Origin: Paenibacillus taihuensis | GTDB taxonomy: Bacteria > Bacillota > Bacilli > Paenibacillales > Paenibacillaceae | Assembly: GCF_003386535.1 (NCBI RefSeq) | Contig: NZ_QTTN01000016.1 | Span: 65,396 to 129,395 of the forward strand | Direction of reading: 5' to 3' | DNA length: 64,000 bases | Shown: positions 51,792 to 60,491 of the stretch, one piece after another | How positions within the stretch are numbered: position 1 is the first letter of the stretch | How the letters are laid out: each line of letters begins with the position of its first letter | Made by a program: the position numbers and the translations under genes | The notes under the pieces: generated by a model | Told to the model about the DNA's origin: nothing | Databases searched by the model: none | Seen by the model: the letters and a program-made list of their open reading frames with translations, nothing else

Positions 51792-51810
51792 TTGTTTCTA
51801 CCTCCATCTG

Positions 51811-51827
51811 CATACCTTCAAGGTATG
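51811..51827. promoter_or_regulatory. LysR-type box in the divergent ilvE control region
   Basis: CATACCTT-C-AAGGTATG is an 8-1-8 palindrome containing a T-N11-A LysR motif, 20 bases above the LysR start and about 90 before the aminotransferase. Confidence 0.75.
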
Positions 51828-51913
51828 GGTGAACGATCTTATAGATATTTTATATATACCCCTCGCGGTGGTAGTATGCAATAAAAATATAACCGTGAGG
51901 AGAAGTGAACGGC

Positions 51914-52993
51914 ATGATACACATTGAACGGAGTACGAATTTGAAGGTGAAGCCGGCGCAGGAAAAGCTGGGGTTCGGGCAGTATTTTACCGACCATATG
52001 TTCATGCTTGATTACGATGTTACGAAGGGCTGGCACGATGCTCGCATCGTTCCTTATCAGCCGATTACGCTGGACCCGGCGGCCAAAGTATTTCATTACG
52101 GGCAGACGATCTTCGAAGGGTTAAAAGCATACCGCGGCGGCGATAGCCGTATCCGCCTGTTCCGTCCGGAAGCGAATATCGCGAGGATGAACCGGTCGAA
52201 TGTGCGCATGAGCGTTCCACAATTGGACAGCGACCAGGTCCTTGCTGCACTAGAGAAATTAATCGAGGTGGACGCGAAATGGATTCCTTCGGAGCCGGGC
52301 ACGTCGCTCTATATTCGGCCGTTCGTCTTTGCGACGCAGCCGGTGCTGGGCGTTGCGCCGTCCGAGCAGTACCAGTTCATCATCATCATGTCCCCGGTAG
52401 GCGCGTATTACCCTGAGGGCATCAATCCGGTTCGGATCTTCGTTGAATCGGAGCATGTTCGGGCTTCCGTCGGCGGAGTGGGCGAAGCCAAGACAGCAGG
52501 CAACTACGCGGCCACGTTCATGTCCCAACAAACGGCGAAGGAAGCGGGTTACACGCAAGTCATGTGGCTCGATTCGGCGCAGCATCGATTTATTGAGGAA
52601 GTCGGCAGCATGAATGTGTTCTTCCGCATCGATGGCAAAGTGTGCACGCCTGCCTTATCCGGCAGTATTCTTGCAGGGATTACGCGCAGCTCCATCATCC
52701 AGCTCCTTGCGAGCTGGGGCATTGCGGTGGAAGAGCGGACGATTTCGATCGAAGAGCTCTACGAGGCTGGGCGAGAGGGTCGCTTGGAGGAAGCATTCGG
52801 TACCGGAACGGCGGCAGTCGTGTCTCCGATTGGTGAGCTATGCTGGCAAGGGGAGCGATTGATTATTGGCGAAAGCCGCACAGGAGAGTTGGCGAAACGG
52901 TTGTATGATGCGCTGACGGGCATTCAGTATGGAACGGTGGAAGATACTTTCGGCTGGGTTAAAGCAGTGGATGTACAAGCAGCATTAGTATAG
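51914..52993 (+). CDS. ilvE: Branched-chain amino acid aminotransferase
   Basis: 359 residues from ATG 51914 (GTG 51905 is only 3 bases after GAGGAG). Fold-type IV PLP enzyme: FGQYFTDHMFMLDYD, FHYGQTIFEGLKAYRGGDSRIRLFRPEANIARM, the Schiff-base Lys in GGVGEAKTAGNYAATF, and FIEEVGSMNVFF with GTGTAAVVSPIG. It interconverts Leu, Ile, Val and their keto acids. Probably LysR-controlled through the palindrome upstream; no T-box was seen. Confidence 0.94.
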   Translation: MIHIERSTNLKVKPAQEKLGFGQYFTDHMFMLDYDVTKGWHDARIVPYQPITLDPAAKVFHYGQTIFEGLKAYRGGDSRIRLFRPEANIARMNRSNVRMSVPQLDSDQVLAALEKLIEVDAKWIPSEPGTSLYIRPFVFATQPVLGVAPSEQYQFIIIMSPVGAYYPEGINPVRIFVESEHVRASVGGVGEAKTAGNYAATFMSQQTAKEAGYTQVMWLDSAQHRFIEEVGSMNVFFRIDGKVCTPALSGSILAGITRSSIIQLLASWGIAVEERTISIEELYEAGREGRLEEAFGTGTAAVVSPIGELCWQGERLIIGESRTGELAKRLYDALTGIQYGTVEDTFGWVKAVDVQAALV

Positions 52994-53024
52994 GGTTATG
53001 GAGCGATTAATAGAGCAATCCAGA

Positions 53025-53055
53025 CAAACGCGGGCTGAAACAGCCCGCGTTTGAC
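53025..53055. terminator. Bidirectional terminator between convergent genes
   Basis: A perfect 13-bp stem, CAAACGCGGGCTG (53025-53037) with CAGCCCGCGTTTG (53041-53053), AAA loop. Confidence 0.85.
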
Positions 53056-53059
53056 GTTT

Positions 53060-54394
53060 TTAGTGCCTGTGTTTCGCAGCGACCAAGCGAGAGGCAAGCG
53101 CTACGATGATGATGAGCGCCGCGCTTATGCCGAGCCCGACACGTTCATTGCCATGCAGCAGTGCGCCGGAGATGGCGATCAGAATAAGCGCGATGCCGAC
53201 ATAAGCTGCGGCTGGACTGGCGATTGTGCGGCGGCGGGTAGGCTTCTTGGACTGTTCGTCGCTGCGGCCTTGCAGCTTCAAGTAGGAAGCCAGAATGAGA
53301 ATCCAGTTCAAGATCAGCATGACGCCCGCGGACGTTGTAACGTACTCGTACATCGTGTTCGGCAGCACGTAGGAGCAGCCGATGGATACGGCTAAGGCGG
53401 CCGCGGTTAGAAGCAGCGACTTCCACGCGACGCCTCTTCGATTGAGCGCGGCAAGCCCGCGAGGCGCATCGCCGTCTTCGGCGAGGGAGACGATGATGCG
53501 GCTGATCGAGAAGAGCGCGCCGACCATGGTCGAGAAGGCCGCGCTGATAATGACGAGATTGAAGATCGAATCCATATAGGGAATGGAGAAGGCCGACAGC
53601 GCCGTGACGAACGGGCTTGTCTCTTCGTTTAGTCCGCGCCAGCCTGCCATGCGCAGTACGAGGTACAGCGCTAGTACATAGACGAGCACGAGAGAGACGA
53701 GCAGCACGGTTCCGGTTTTTACGATATCCTCTTTGCGCTTCAGCTCCGAAGCGGTAACGCCGACAACCTCAATACCGCCGAAGGAGAAGAAGATGATCAC
53801 CATCGCGGACCAGAGCCCTTTCACGCCGTGCGGGAACCAGGTATGCACGCCTGGCGAAGCTGCAGCGGAGGCAGCGGTGGGATGGATAGCGCCGAAGATG
53901 AAGAGCGCACCGAATAGAATGAAGCCGACCAGAATCGCCAGCTTGACGATTGCGAAGGCAGATTCCACTTGGCTGAAGTTGCGGACGCCAAGGAAGTTGA
54001 TGCCGAAGCCGAGCGCTGCATAAGCGATGGCGAATACACCGAGCGGTACGTTCGGGAACCAATACTCCGTGAACGTTGATAGGGCGACGATCTCGCTGGA
54101 CATGATGAGGACGCCGGACAGCCAGTATACCCAGCCGGACAGGAAGCCCGCGGAGCGTCCGAATGCAATTCTGGCGTAGGCGCGGAACGAGCCGGACTGC
54201 GGGTCATTCGCCGTCATCTGCGCAAGCGAAGCGAAGACGATGAACGTCGCGACCCCGGCGATGACGTAGCCGATGAGTACCGAAGGTCCGGCGATTCGGA
54301 TCGACAGCCCTGTGCCGAGGAAGAAGCCGGCTCCAATGATGGAGCCGATGCCGATTAGTGCCAGCTGCCACCACGTTAATCCTTTTTCATGCAT
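53060..54394 (-). CDS. Amino-acid permease, APC superfamily
   Basis: 444 residues, twelve transmembrane helices. N-terminus LTWWQLALIGIGSIIGAGFFLGTGLSIRIAGP with the substrate-binding GSIIGAG motif; FFSFGGIEVVGVTASELKRKEDI follows in helix 6. It is related to D-serine/D-alanine/glycine and GABA-type permeases (AapA/RocE); the substrate cannot be set. No T-box or riboswitch was found in the 250-base leader. Convergent with the aminotransferase. Confidence 0.9.
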   Translation of the reverse strand: MHEKGLTWWQLALIGIGSIIGAGFFLGTGLSIRIAGPSVLIGYVIAGVATFIVFASLAQMTANDPQSGSFRAYARIAFGRSAGFLSGWVYWLSGVLIMSSEIVALSTFTEYWFPNVPLGVFAIAYAALGFGINFLGVRNFSQVESAFAIVKLAILVGFILFGALFIFGAIHPTAASAAASPGVHTWFPHGVKGLWSAMVIIFFSFGGIEVVGVTASELKRKEDIVKTGTVLLVSLVLVYVLALYLVLRMAGWRGLNEETSPFVTALSAFSIPYMDSIFNLVIISAAFSTMVGALFSISRIIVSLAEDGDAPRGLAALNRRGVAWKSLLLTAAALAVSIGCSYVLPNTMYEYVTTSAGVMLILNWILILASYLKLQGRSDEQSKKPTRRRTIASPAAAYVGIALILIAISGALLHGNERVGLGISAALIIIVALASRLVAAKHRH

Positions 54395-54644
54395 ATGAAG
54401 CGCTCCCCTCTAGTAAGCCAGCACCATTCGGGGGCTGCCCGCTGGCCGTCCGGTGTTCTGTAGTCTCAAGTCTCTAGTTCCGCTGGCGATATTCCAACCG
54501 TTGTCAGTATGTCCGAACGTGATGAGCGCTATCAGGGCGCTATCAGGCTGCTGCCGCTTAAGCGAATAGTTCCTGTAAGCGGGGCGTACACTACTGGGAG
54601 CTTTTACCCTGTGTACCATCATTCGCTATTGGAGGGAGCTCTCT
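54395..54644. other. Divergent intergenic region with an 11-bp duplication
   Basis: GCGCTATCAGG occurs twice head to tail (54526-54536, 54537-54547). Otherwise the region is GC-rich and without a recognised riboswitch, promoter or gene; the plus-strand RBS (TTGGAGGGAG) is at its right end. Confidence 0.5.
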
Positions 54645-55025
54645 ATGTCAGAAAGAACGATTTTCGCATACTTCCGCACGCCGGATGAGGCGAAGAAAGC
54701 GCTGGACCAGCTGCAGTCGCTGGAGCTGGTTGATTATACAGTCGAACGGATCGACGGCATCGCGGGCACTGGCATCCAAAGTCTTGATACGCTTGGCGCG
54801 ACGATGACCGGGGACTTTCCCGGCCTTGGCTATTTGACGCTGGGCGGCGATTTCGACGGACCGGACGCCGGCATCCTGGCGGCTTCGAGCGTAAGCGCGA
54901 GCGGCTACAGCTCAGGCGGGCCGGAGAATCGGGTGAGCGGCTACGATGTTATGTTGGTAGCCATTGTGAACGAGGGAAGCTACGAGCAGGCGGAACAGAT
55001 TGTCCGGGATGCCGGAGCTTTGTAA
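54645..55025 (+). CDS. Small soluble protein of the general-stress 17M-like type
   Basis: 126 residues. Begins MSERTIFAYFRTPDEAKKALDQLQSLELVDYTVERIDG, a ferredoxin-like beta-alpha-beta unit seen in YflT-like general stress proteins, with a Gly/Ser-rich middle (about 48-95) and a second unit (YDVMLVAIVNEGSYEQAEQIVRDAGAL). It may handle small ligands or stabilise membranes; the role is unproven. Own terminator follows. Confidence 0.65.
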   Translation: MSERTIFAYFRTPDEAKKALDQLQSLELVDYTVERIDGIAGTGIQSLDTLGATMTGDFPGLGYLTLGGDFDGPDAGILAASSVSASGYSSGGPENRVSGYDVMLVAIVNEGSYEQAEQIVRDAGAL

Positions 55026-55035
55026 AGATTATGCA

Positions 55036-55085
55036 AAAAAGCCGGGAAAGATCCTACTTGGGTAGGGGTTCCCGGCTTTCTCTTT
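55036..55085 (+). terminator. Strong terminator with branched stem
   Basis: AAAGCCGGGAA (55038-55048) pairs with TTCCCGGCTTT (55069-55079); the loop holds CCTAC/GTAGG. Confidence 0.85.
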
Positions 55086-55187
55086 GTACGATATGAGGTG
55101 TAAACCGATCACTGGGGTCACACAATCTTAATAATAACATTAAGAACGACGGCATAAAGCTTTACAATTGCCGCTTACAATTAAGAG

Positions 55188-56231
55188 ATGGCTTCTACCG
55201 ATAGGAAAGGAAGTGAACCTCCAGTGGCGGTGCTGCGAAGATTGGCGCCAGCTGTGCTTAAGGCCGTATTCTTGGCGGTCATCGTCTTCTTCATCGTGCG
55301 GAATATTCCGCTCAAGCTATCGGATATTACATCGTTTCTACTGAAGGCGAACTTGGAGTTCTACGCATCGATGGCGCTGTTTGCGCTCTTCCTGATGCTG
55401 CAGGCAGGCATCTGGGTCCTTATCGTGAATGCCGTCGGCAGAGAAGGCCGGCACTCGGGCGAAGGCGGCGTCAAGCTGCGCTTGCTGCCCGGACTGCAAA
55501 TCTTTATTAACTCGCAGTTTGCAAAGTACATCCCGGGGGGCTTCTGGAATTACGCAGGACGCATCGTGCTCGCATCGCGCGCCGGTGTACCGCTCAACGT
55601 GCAGTTCTCCGCTATTATTTATGAGAACATCCTCCTTGTCTCGGCCGCGCTAGTCTATGCGCTGATGCTTGCGATCACTTTAGGTACGCCGCCGCAGCTC
55701 GTCGTCATTGGCGTTCTGGCCCTTGGCGCCTTGATTTACTTCTATTATCCGCGTATTACCGCGTGGACGGGCAGCCTATTCCTGCGCGCTTCGAACTGGA
55801 AGCTGCTGCAGCGGGCAATCAGGAAGTTCTCGAAGCCGTTTGGCGATGGTAGCCTTAGCGGTGCGAAGGCCTTGTTGACACGCAATCAATTCTTCGGCTA
55901 TTTGGCCTGCTTTCTCGGCAGCCATTTCGTTATGGGCATCGCCTTCTGGATGCTTACGAGCAGCTTCAGCGGCGAGCATATCGGCCTGTTCTATGCGGCA
56001 GGGACGTTTGCGACGTCCTGGCTGCTAGGCTTGTTCAGTCCGCTCCCGGGCGGGCTCGGCGTCCGCGAAGGGTTTCTTGTTTATTTTCTGTCGCTAAGGC
56101 TTGGGGCTGATACAGCACTGCATATTTCGGTAATTGCGCGTCTGTGGAACATTATGGCGGAAGTGGCTTTCTGGGCAGTCATTCAATCCCTTAGTTACCT
56201 GAAGAGAAAGGTGAAGGTCTATGAAACGTAG
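55188..56231 (+). CDS. Flippase-like membrane protein (lysyl-PG synthase TM / UPF0104 family)
   Basis: 347 residues if ATG 55188 is used; GTG 55224 has a better RBS (AAAGGAAG) and remains possible. About eight transmembrane helices with the family segments LKLSDITSFLLKANLEF, INSQFAKYIPGGFWNYAGRIVLASRAGVP and FSPLPGGLGVREGFLVYF. The family resembles the membrane half of MprF and AglD-type proteins and is thought to help lipid-linked glycan or lipid transport. It overlaps the GT4 gene by 11 bases, so the two act together. Confidence 0.85.
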   Translation: MASTDRKGSEPPVAVLRRLAPAVLKAVFLAVIVFFIVRNIPLKLSDITSFLLKANLEFYASMALFALFLMLQAGIWVLIVNAVGREGRHSGEGGVKLRLLPGLQIFINSQFAKYIPGGFWNYAGRIVLASRAGVPLNVQFSAIIYENILLVSAALVYALMLAITLGTPPQLVVIGVLALGALIYFYYPRITAWTGSLFLRASNWKLLQRAIRKFSKPFGDGSLSGAKALLTRNQFFGYLACFLGSHFVMGIAFWMLTSSFSGEHIGLFYAAGTFATSWLLGLFSPLPGGLGVREGFLVYFLSLRLGADTALHISVIARLWNIMAEVAFWAVIQSLSYLKRKVKVYET

Positions 56232-57429
56232 AAAAATCGTTCTCGTTACAGGTGTTTTCCCTCCTGGTATCGGCGGCATGCAAAATTATTACTTCAACCT
56301 CTCGAAGCATACGAAGCACAGCATGACTGTCATAGCGCCGGAATATGAAGGGTGTGCGGAATTCGACAAAGGACAGCCGTTCTCGGTTGTCCGGGGAGCT
56401 TTCATGCGTGACGAACAAGTGGACGTAACGAGCTGGGGCAGGTTGTTTCGCCAAGTGTGGCGGACGATGCGAAGCGAGGACCCGGATGTTACGATCTACG
56501 GTTATGTGCTGATCGGCTTCATCGGACTGCTGCTGCGCGTGACTACCGGAAGGCGGTACGTCGTTTCCACGCACGGCATGGATATGCTGATGTTCCGCCG
56601 GTTTATTGTGCTCAACCAAATCGTGAAGCTCATTCTCCGCAAAGCGGATGGCATACTGACAAACAGCGAATATACGAAGCGGCTGGTGCGGCAATACGGT
56701 GTTCATCCCGATCGGATCGGTATCGTCAACCCGGGCGTGGAGAAGATCTATGAGAAAAAAGCGGTAAACAAGGAGCTCGTGAAGCAGCACGGCTTGGAAG
56801 GCAAGTACGTCATTCTATCGGTAGGGCGACTCGTGACGCGCAAAGGAAATGATAAGACGATCGAGGCGATGCCTGCGATTCTGGAGCAAATCCCGAATGC
56901 GGTGTATGTCATCGTCGGCGACGGTCCGGATCGTGAGCGTCTGGAGGCGCTCGCCCGCTCGCTTGGCGTTGAGGATGCGGTTCGTTTCATCGGCAGCGTC
57001 ACTGGCGGCGAGCTGCTCAATGACTACTTCAACTTGGCGGACCAGTTTATTATGGCATGCCGGGAGCTGGAGAAAGGCGATGCGGAAGGGTTCGGCATCG
57101 TTTATTTGGAAGCCGCGTCCGCAGGCGTGCCCGTCATTGCAGGCCGCTCCGGCGGCGCGGTGGAAGCCGTGCTCGACGGGGAGACCGGGATGGTCGTCGA
57201 CCCGCATTCGCCTGCCGCCATTGCGGACATGATTATCCGTCTTGCCCGGGACTCCGCACTGCGTGAGCAGCTGGTGAGAAGCGGCTACAAGCGGGCGAAG
57301 ACGATGTTCCAGCACGATGTGCTGGCAGGTCTGTTCGATCAGTACGTTGGGCGGGTATGCGCACGTCCGGCGACGAGATGGAGACGCGCCCGTGCCGGAG
57401 AGACGGCGGTTGGCAAGACGAGGTCTTAA
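56221..57429 (+). CDS. Family 4 glycosyltransferase
   Basis: 402 residues. GT-B fold: N-terminal VLVTGVFPPGIGGMQNYYFNLSKH, acceptor region STHGMDMLMFRR, then GRLVTRKGNDKTIEAMPAILEQ, VIVGDGPDRERLEALARSLG, and the EGFGIVYLEAASAGVPVIAG nucleotide-sugar-binding motif. Retaining, cytoplasmic face of the membrane. With the coupled flippase-like protein, the pair likely makes and moves a glycolipid or polysaccharide precursor; donor and acceptor unknown. Confidence 0.93.
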   Translation: MKRRKIVLVTGVFPPGIGGMQNYYFNLSKHTKHSMTVIAPEYEGCAEFDKGQPFSVVRGAFMRDEQVDVTSWGRLFRQVWRTMRSEDPDVTIYGYVLIGFIGLLLRVTTGRRYVVSTHGMDMLMFRRFIVLNQIVKLILRKADGILTNSEYTKRLVRQYGVHPDRIGIVNPGVEKIYEKKAVNKELVKQHGLEGKYVILSVGRLVTRKGNDKTIEAMPAILEQIPNAVYVIVGDGPDRERLEALARSLGVEDAVRFIGSVTGGELLNDYFNLADQFIMACRELEKGDAEGFGIVYLEAASAGVPVIAGRSGGAVEAVLDGETGMVVDPHSPAAIADMIIRLARDSALREQLVRSGYKRAKTMFQHDVLAGLFDQYVGRVCARPATRWRRARAGETAVGKTRS

Positions 57430-57492
57430 TGCGTTGACGCTAAAGCTAAAGCTAAAAACAAAGGCTATCATACGATAACAAGATAACGAATA

Positions 57493-57529
57493 AGCCGTGC
57501 AGCCTCTTGGCTGCACGGCTCTTTATTTG
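57493..57529 (+). terminator. Terminator after the glycosyltransferase
   Basis: AGCCGTGCAGCC (57493-57504) pairs perfectly with GGCTGCACGGCT (57509-57520), TCTT loop, T-rich tail. Confidence 0.92.
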
Positions 57530-57553
57530 CCCCGAGATATGGGAAGAAGGCGC

Positions 57554-57587
57554 GAGTCCTGTGCTATCATGAGTCCTGTGCTACAAT
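57554..57587 (+). repeat. 17-bp tandem duplication carrying -10-like elements
   Basis: GAGTCCTGTGCTATCAT (57554-57570) and GAGTCCTGTGCTACAAT (57571-57587). TATCAT and TACAAT are -10-like, just ahead of the protease gene, so this may be a doubled promoter. Confidence 0.75.
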
Positions 57588-57630
57588 GAAAGAAGAAGTT
57601 TCTTCGCATTCGTTAGGGGGCTGCTGCCTT

Positions 57631-58329
57631 ATGAACTGGAAGTATATCGGCTATTTCGCACTCGCGTTTATCGTGATTCATATTCCGATTATCGGACCGT
57701 TCTTCCGCATCGCGAACACGCTCATCCACGAGTCGTCGCATGCGATCGTGTCGCTCATTCTGCAGGGCAAGGTGCTGCAAATTCGCCTCTTCGCGAATAC
57801 GGAGGGCGTCACCTATACGATGTCTTCCTCGTATCTGGCTTCGATGGTGACTAGCGCGGCCGGCTATGTCGGCTCCTCGCTTGCAGCCTATGGCCTCTCG
57901 CTCCTCTGCGCCAGAGGGAAGCATACAGTGACACTGTGGTTTTTCGCTATTCTGGCCGCAGTCAACGTACTGCTCTGGGTGCGCAACCTGTTCGGCGTCG
58001 TATGGCTGCTGATCTTCATCGCGCTGCTTGTCTTCGCGTTGTGGCGCAAAGGCAATTGGGTCTCTGCGCTGTCGATCGGCCTATTCGCCTTCGTGCTGGC
58101 AGAGTCGGTATCGAGCAGCTATACGATACTGTGGCTCAGCCTGCATACGCCTGCCGGTGCCGGAGATGCGGCGGGCTTGGCGAACAAGACCGGACTGCCC
58201 GCCGGTTTCTGGGGCATCTTCTTCATGCTCCAAGCGAGCTTGCTCGGCTATCTCAGCGTGAGGACTGTGCTGCGCAAAAAGAAAGGTCTTGGGCGCGGTT
58301 CCGCACGAGTTGCAACGCCGCCTATGTAG
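57631..58329 (+). CDS. M50-type membrane metalloprotease-like protein
   Basis: 232 residues from ATG 57631; an in-frame ATG at 57586 lacks an RBS. Six or so transmembrane helices. The zinc motif HESSH (residues 33-37) sits in the first helical region (TLIHESSHAIVSLILQG), as in M50B peptidases of the SpoIVFB-type set, with LASMVTSAAGYVGSSL following. The second metal ligand is not clearly placed. A membrane protease is the likely function. Overlaps the convergent VOC gene by eight bases. Confidence 0.78.
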   Translation: MNWKYIGYFALAFIVIHIPIIGPFFRIANTLIHESSHAIVSLILQGKVLQIRLFANTEGVTYTMSSSYLASMVTSAAGYVGSSLAAYGLSLLCARGKHTVTLWFFAILAAVNVLLWVRNLFGVVWLLIFIALLVFALWRKGNWVSALSIGLFAFVLAESVSSSYTILWLSLHTPAGAGDAAGLANKTGLPAGFWGIFFMLQASLLGYLSVRTVLRKKKGLGRGSARVATPPM

Positions 58330-58792
58330 CCTTGCTTTCACCATTGGCTTCGCTGGCTGCCAGTTTCGCTCCCCACGACTCGGGATGAACGTCGCGCACA
58401 TGCTTCGCAAAGATCCATTGATGCCCTTCCGGATCTTCCGCGACGTACTGCTGCTCTCCATATTCCGTGACGCCGAGGGGCTCAATGATCATCGCCTGCG
58501 CAGCTCGCGCCGTCTGGTAATGTGCCTCAAGATCGTCGATGAACAGCATGACCGACTGCGACTGACCGCCTAGCTTCGCGGGGCTAGTGGCAGATCTGCC
58601 TGGACTCTTGAGCATCACCCAAGCGTTGCCGCGGTACATGAGCGCCCCGTGCAGGCTGCCGTCCGGGAGCTCGAAGCGGAAATGCTCGGTGAGGCCAAAG
58701 GAGGTTGTCAGCCACGATAATGCAGCGGCGACATCCTCATAGAATAGGTGTGGCAAAATCGTATCGACCGGTACGGATCGGTTGTGGATCAT
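58322..58792 (-). CDS. VOC-superfamily protein (glyoxalase-like)
   Basis: 156 residues. VDTILPHLFYEDVAAALSWLTTSFGLTEHFRFELPDG, SVMLFIDDLEAHYQTARAA and EYGEQQYVAEDPEGHQWIFAKHV show the VOC fold with the usual C-terminal metal-ligand Glu region. Ligand unknown. It is the downstream gene of a leftward run with the reductase and SUFU genes. Confidence 0.9.
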   Translation of the reverse strand: MIHNRSVPVDTILPHLFYEDVAAALSWLTTSFGLTEHFRFELPDGSLHGALMYRGNAWVMLKSPGRSATSPAKLGGQSQSVMLFIDDLEAHYQTARAAQAMIIEPLGVTEYGEQQYVAEDPEGHQWIFAKHVRDVHPESWGAKLAASEANGESKAT

Positions 58793-58811
58793 TCATCGCA
58801 CCTCCATTTCT

Positions 58812-59546
58812 TTACTCCAAGCCTTTCTTGCCCGGCATCCAGAACGGCTTTGTCTTGATCTGCCCGGCTTCCCACCCATGCTCTTTCCTAAAATATTTAT
58901 TCAACTCTACGCATAGTCTGCCATCGCCGCCGACATAGACCATTCCTTTGCCCTTCGCCTGCTGGATAATCGGGTTCAGCTGTTCCATGAGCTGTTGGCT
59001 CGGATTCATAGGCAGCCTGCAGAAGGAGAGCGGCGTAGTGCCGTCGAGATCTGCGAAGAAGTCCTTCTCGCTATCGGCGTAGATGAAGCTGTGCACCTGC
59101 TTCTGCGCGGGCAGATGCCGCCGGATTTCATACAGATGCGCCAGAGCGGATATATCGCCGACTAGAATGTAGTAGTCGCTAGTGTCGTTATCGCCGCTAA
59201 CCGTAAATCGCCCTTTCGGGCCTGAATAGTAGATAGAGTCTCCGGCATTCACGCGTTCAGCCCAGCTCGCTCCAGCTCCATTCGAGAAGGTGCTGACAGC
59301 CATATCGATGACCCGCGACTTCGCGTCATAATTCCAGACGGAATAGGTGCGAATCATATCCATAAATTTGGCGTCTTGATCGAGACCAACAAGGACGCGC
59401 AGAAACTCGCCAGGCGTATAAGCAAATTCCTTCGCATCGTCCTTCAGCCGCATTGAGATATGATAGGTGTGATCGGCGATTTGACGCTTTTGCACGATAA
59501 CCGCTTCATGTGAGAACCGCTTGGCCATATTTTGAATGAAGCCCAT
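58812..59546 (-). CDS. Siderophore-interacting-protein-type flavoreductase
   Basis: 244 residues from ATG 59546 (GAAGGGG about 11 bases upstream); an upstream in-frame start at 59612 would run into the SUFU gene. SIP/ViuB fold: FAYTPGEFLRVLVGLDQDAKFMDMIRTYSVWNYD (FAD-binding RTYS), NGAGASWAERVNAGDSIYYSGPKGRF, SDYYILVGDISALAHLYEI and a C-terminal GMVYVGGDGRLCVELNKYFR. These enzymes reduce ferric siderophores with NAD(P)H. No Fur box was identified here. Confidence 0.88.
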   Translation of the reverse strand: MGFIQNMAKRFSHEAVIVQKRQIADHTYHISMRLKDDAKEFAYTPGEFLRVLVGLDQDAKFMDMIRTYSVWNYDAKSRVIDMAVSTFSNGAGASWAERVNAGDSIYYSGPKGRFTVSGDNDTSDYYILVGDISALAHLYEIRRHLPAQKQVHSFIYADSEKDFFADLDGTTPLSFCRLPMNPSQQLMEQLNPIIQQAKGKGMVYVGGDGRLCVELNKYFRKEHGWEAGQIKTKPFWMPGKKGLE

Positions 59547-59568
59547 TAGTAGAACAACCCCTTCACGC

Positions 59569-60300
59569 TCAAAATAAGCCAAGCCATTTCTTGCAGCTAT
59601 TCTTCCGTGCAATATTTATAATATCGGTAACGCCGATTTTCGAGAGTTTATCGAGCAAGGCATCGGCGCCATGCTTGAGCTTGTAATCCATTTCCTCGCT
59701 GTAGAGCGGAATCAGATTGAAGAAGCGGACTTCTTTCTCGGGCGATACAGGTAATACGAAGAATTCGTTTATCGCTTGGACCGTAGCAGGTACATACAGC
59801 ATCATTCCAGTAAGCTTAGTGTTGGCAGCAAAGGGCTCGACTGGGTTACCATTCGGAATGGTGTGCATAGCGTACAGCCAAGTATTATATTCATGCGGCA
59901 TACGTGCGAGCGTCTTCAAGCTGCGTATTGGCCAGTAGCTCTCCTCCTTGCGAAACCCTTTCTCAGAGACTTCCCAATCGGGAGGAAGGCTAATCATCAG
60001 TTCCGCATAGCGGTAAGCCTCGGCTCCCGGCGGTACGGTCATCGGCTGATCGCTCATTCCGCAAGTGACGAGCGTGTAGAAGTTGCGTTCCTTCGTAGGC
60101 GCGACAACGAGGACATCGATGTGGACGAGGTCGGATACGAGCTCATGAAACACAGTCTGAACAGGTCCAATATGGTTCTCGACATGCTTGGTGATTCGGT
60201 CGATCGTGTCCTCATCCCCGTATGCGGGAACGTGCTCGCGTTCCTTGGCTTCGTGACGGTAGACGGGCTGCCCGGAAGGGGATCGCTCTTGATTGCTCAT
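59569..60300 (-). CDS. Suppressor-of-Fused (SUFU) domain protein
   Basis: 243 residues from ATG 60300, directly after CAGGAGG; the longer frame upstream is non-coding. SUFU-type features: TVFHELVSDLVHIDVLVVAPTKERNFYTLVTCGMSD, AELMISLPPDWEVSEK and FFNLIPLYSEEMDYKLKHGADALLDKL. Bacterial SUFU proteins are often immunity factors for polymorphic toxins or stand-alone proteins; no toxin gene is adjacent. Twenty-two bases upstream of the SIP reductase start. Confidence 0.9.
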   Translation of the reverse strand: MSNQERSPSGQPVYRHEAKEREHVPAYGDEDTIDRITKHVENHIGPVQTVFHELVSDLVHIDVLVVAPTKERNFYTLVTCGMSDQPMTVPPGAEAYRYAELMISLPPDWEVSEKGFRKEESYWPIRSLKTLARMPHEYNTWLYAMHTIPNGNPVEPFAANTKLTGMMLYVPATVQAINEFFVLPVSPEKEVRFFNLIPLYSEEMDYKLKHGADALLDKLSKIGVTDIINIARKNSCKKWLGLF

Positions 60301-60491
60301 GATAAACCTCCTGGAAGTAGAGTGAGAAATCGATATAGGGGAGTAGTTCGGCGAAATATTACAATTTCCTGCGAGTAGGATATCATTCATAAAGGAGACA
60401 AGGGAGTCAGAGTAGTAATTGAAGCAGCAGTCAGCATGAACCATCCGTTTTCTGCCACGGTCTATATACGCTTAAAGTCGAGGTGAGTCGA

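Noticed and set aside
54395..54644. Riboswitch or T-box before the amino-acid permease
   Set aside because: No T-box AGGGTGG-type motif and no recognised aptamer core was found.
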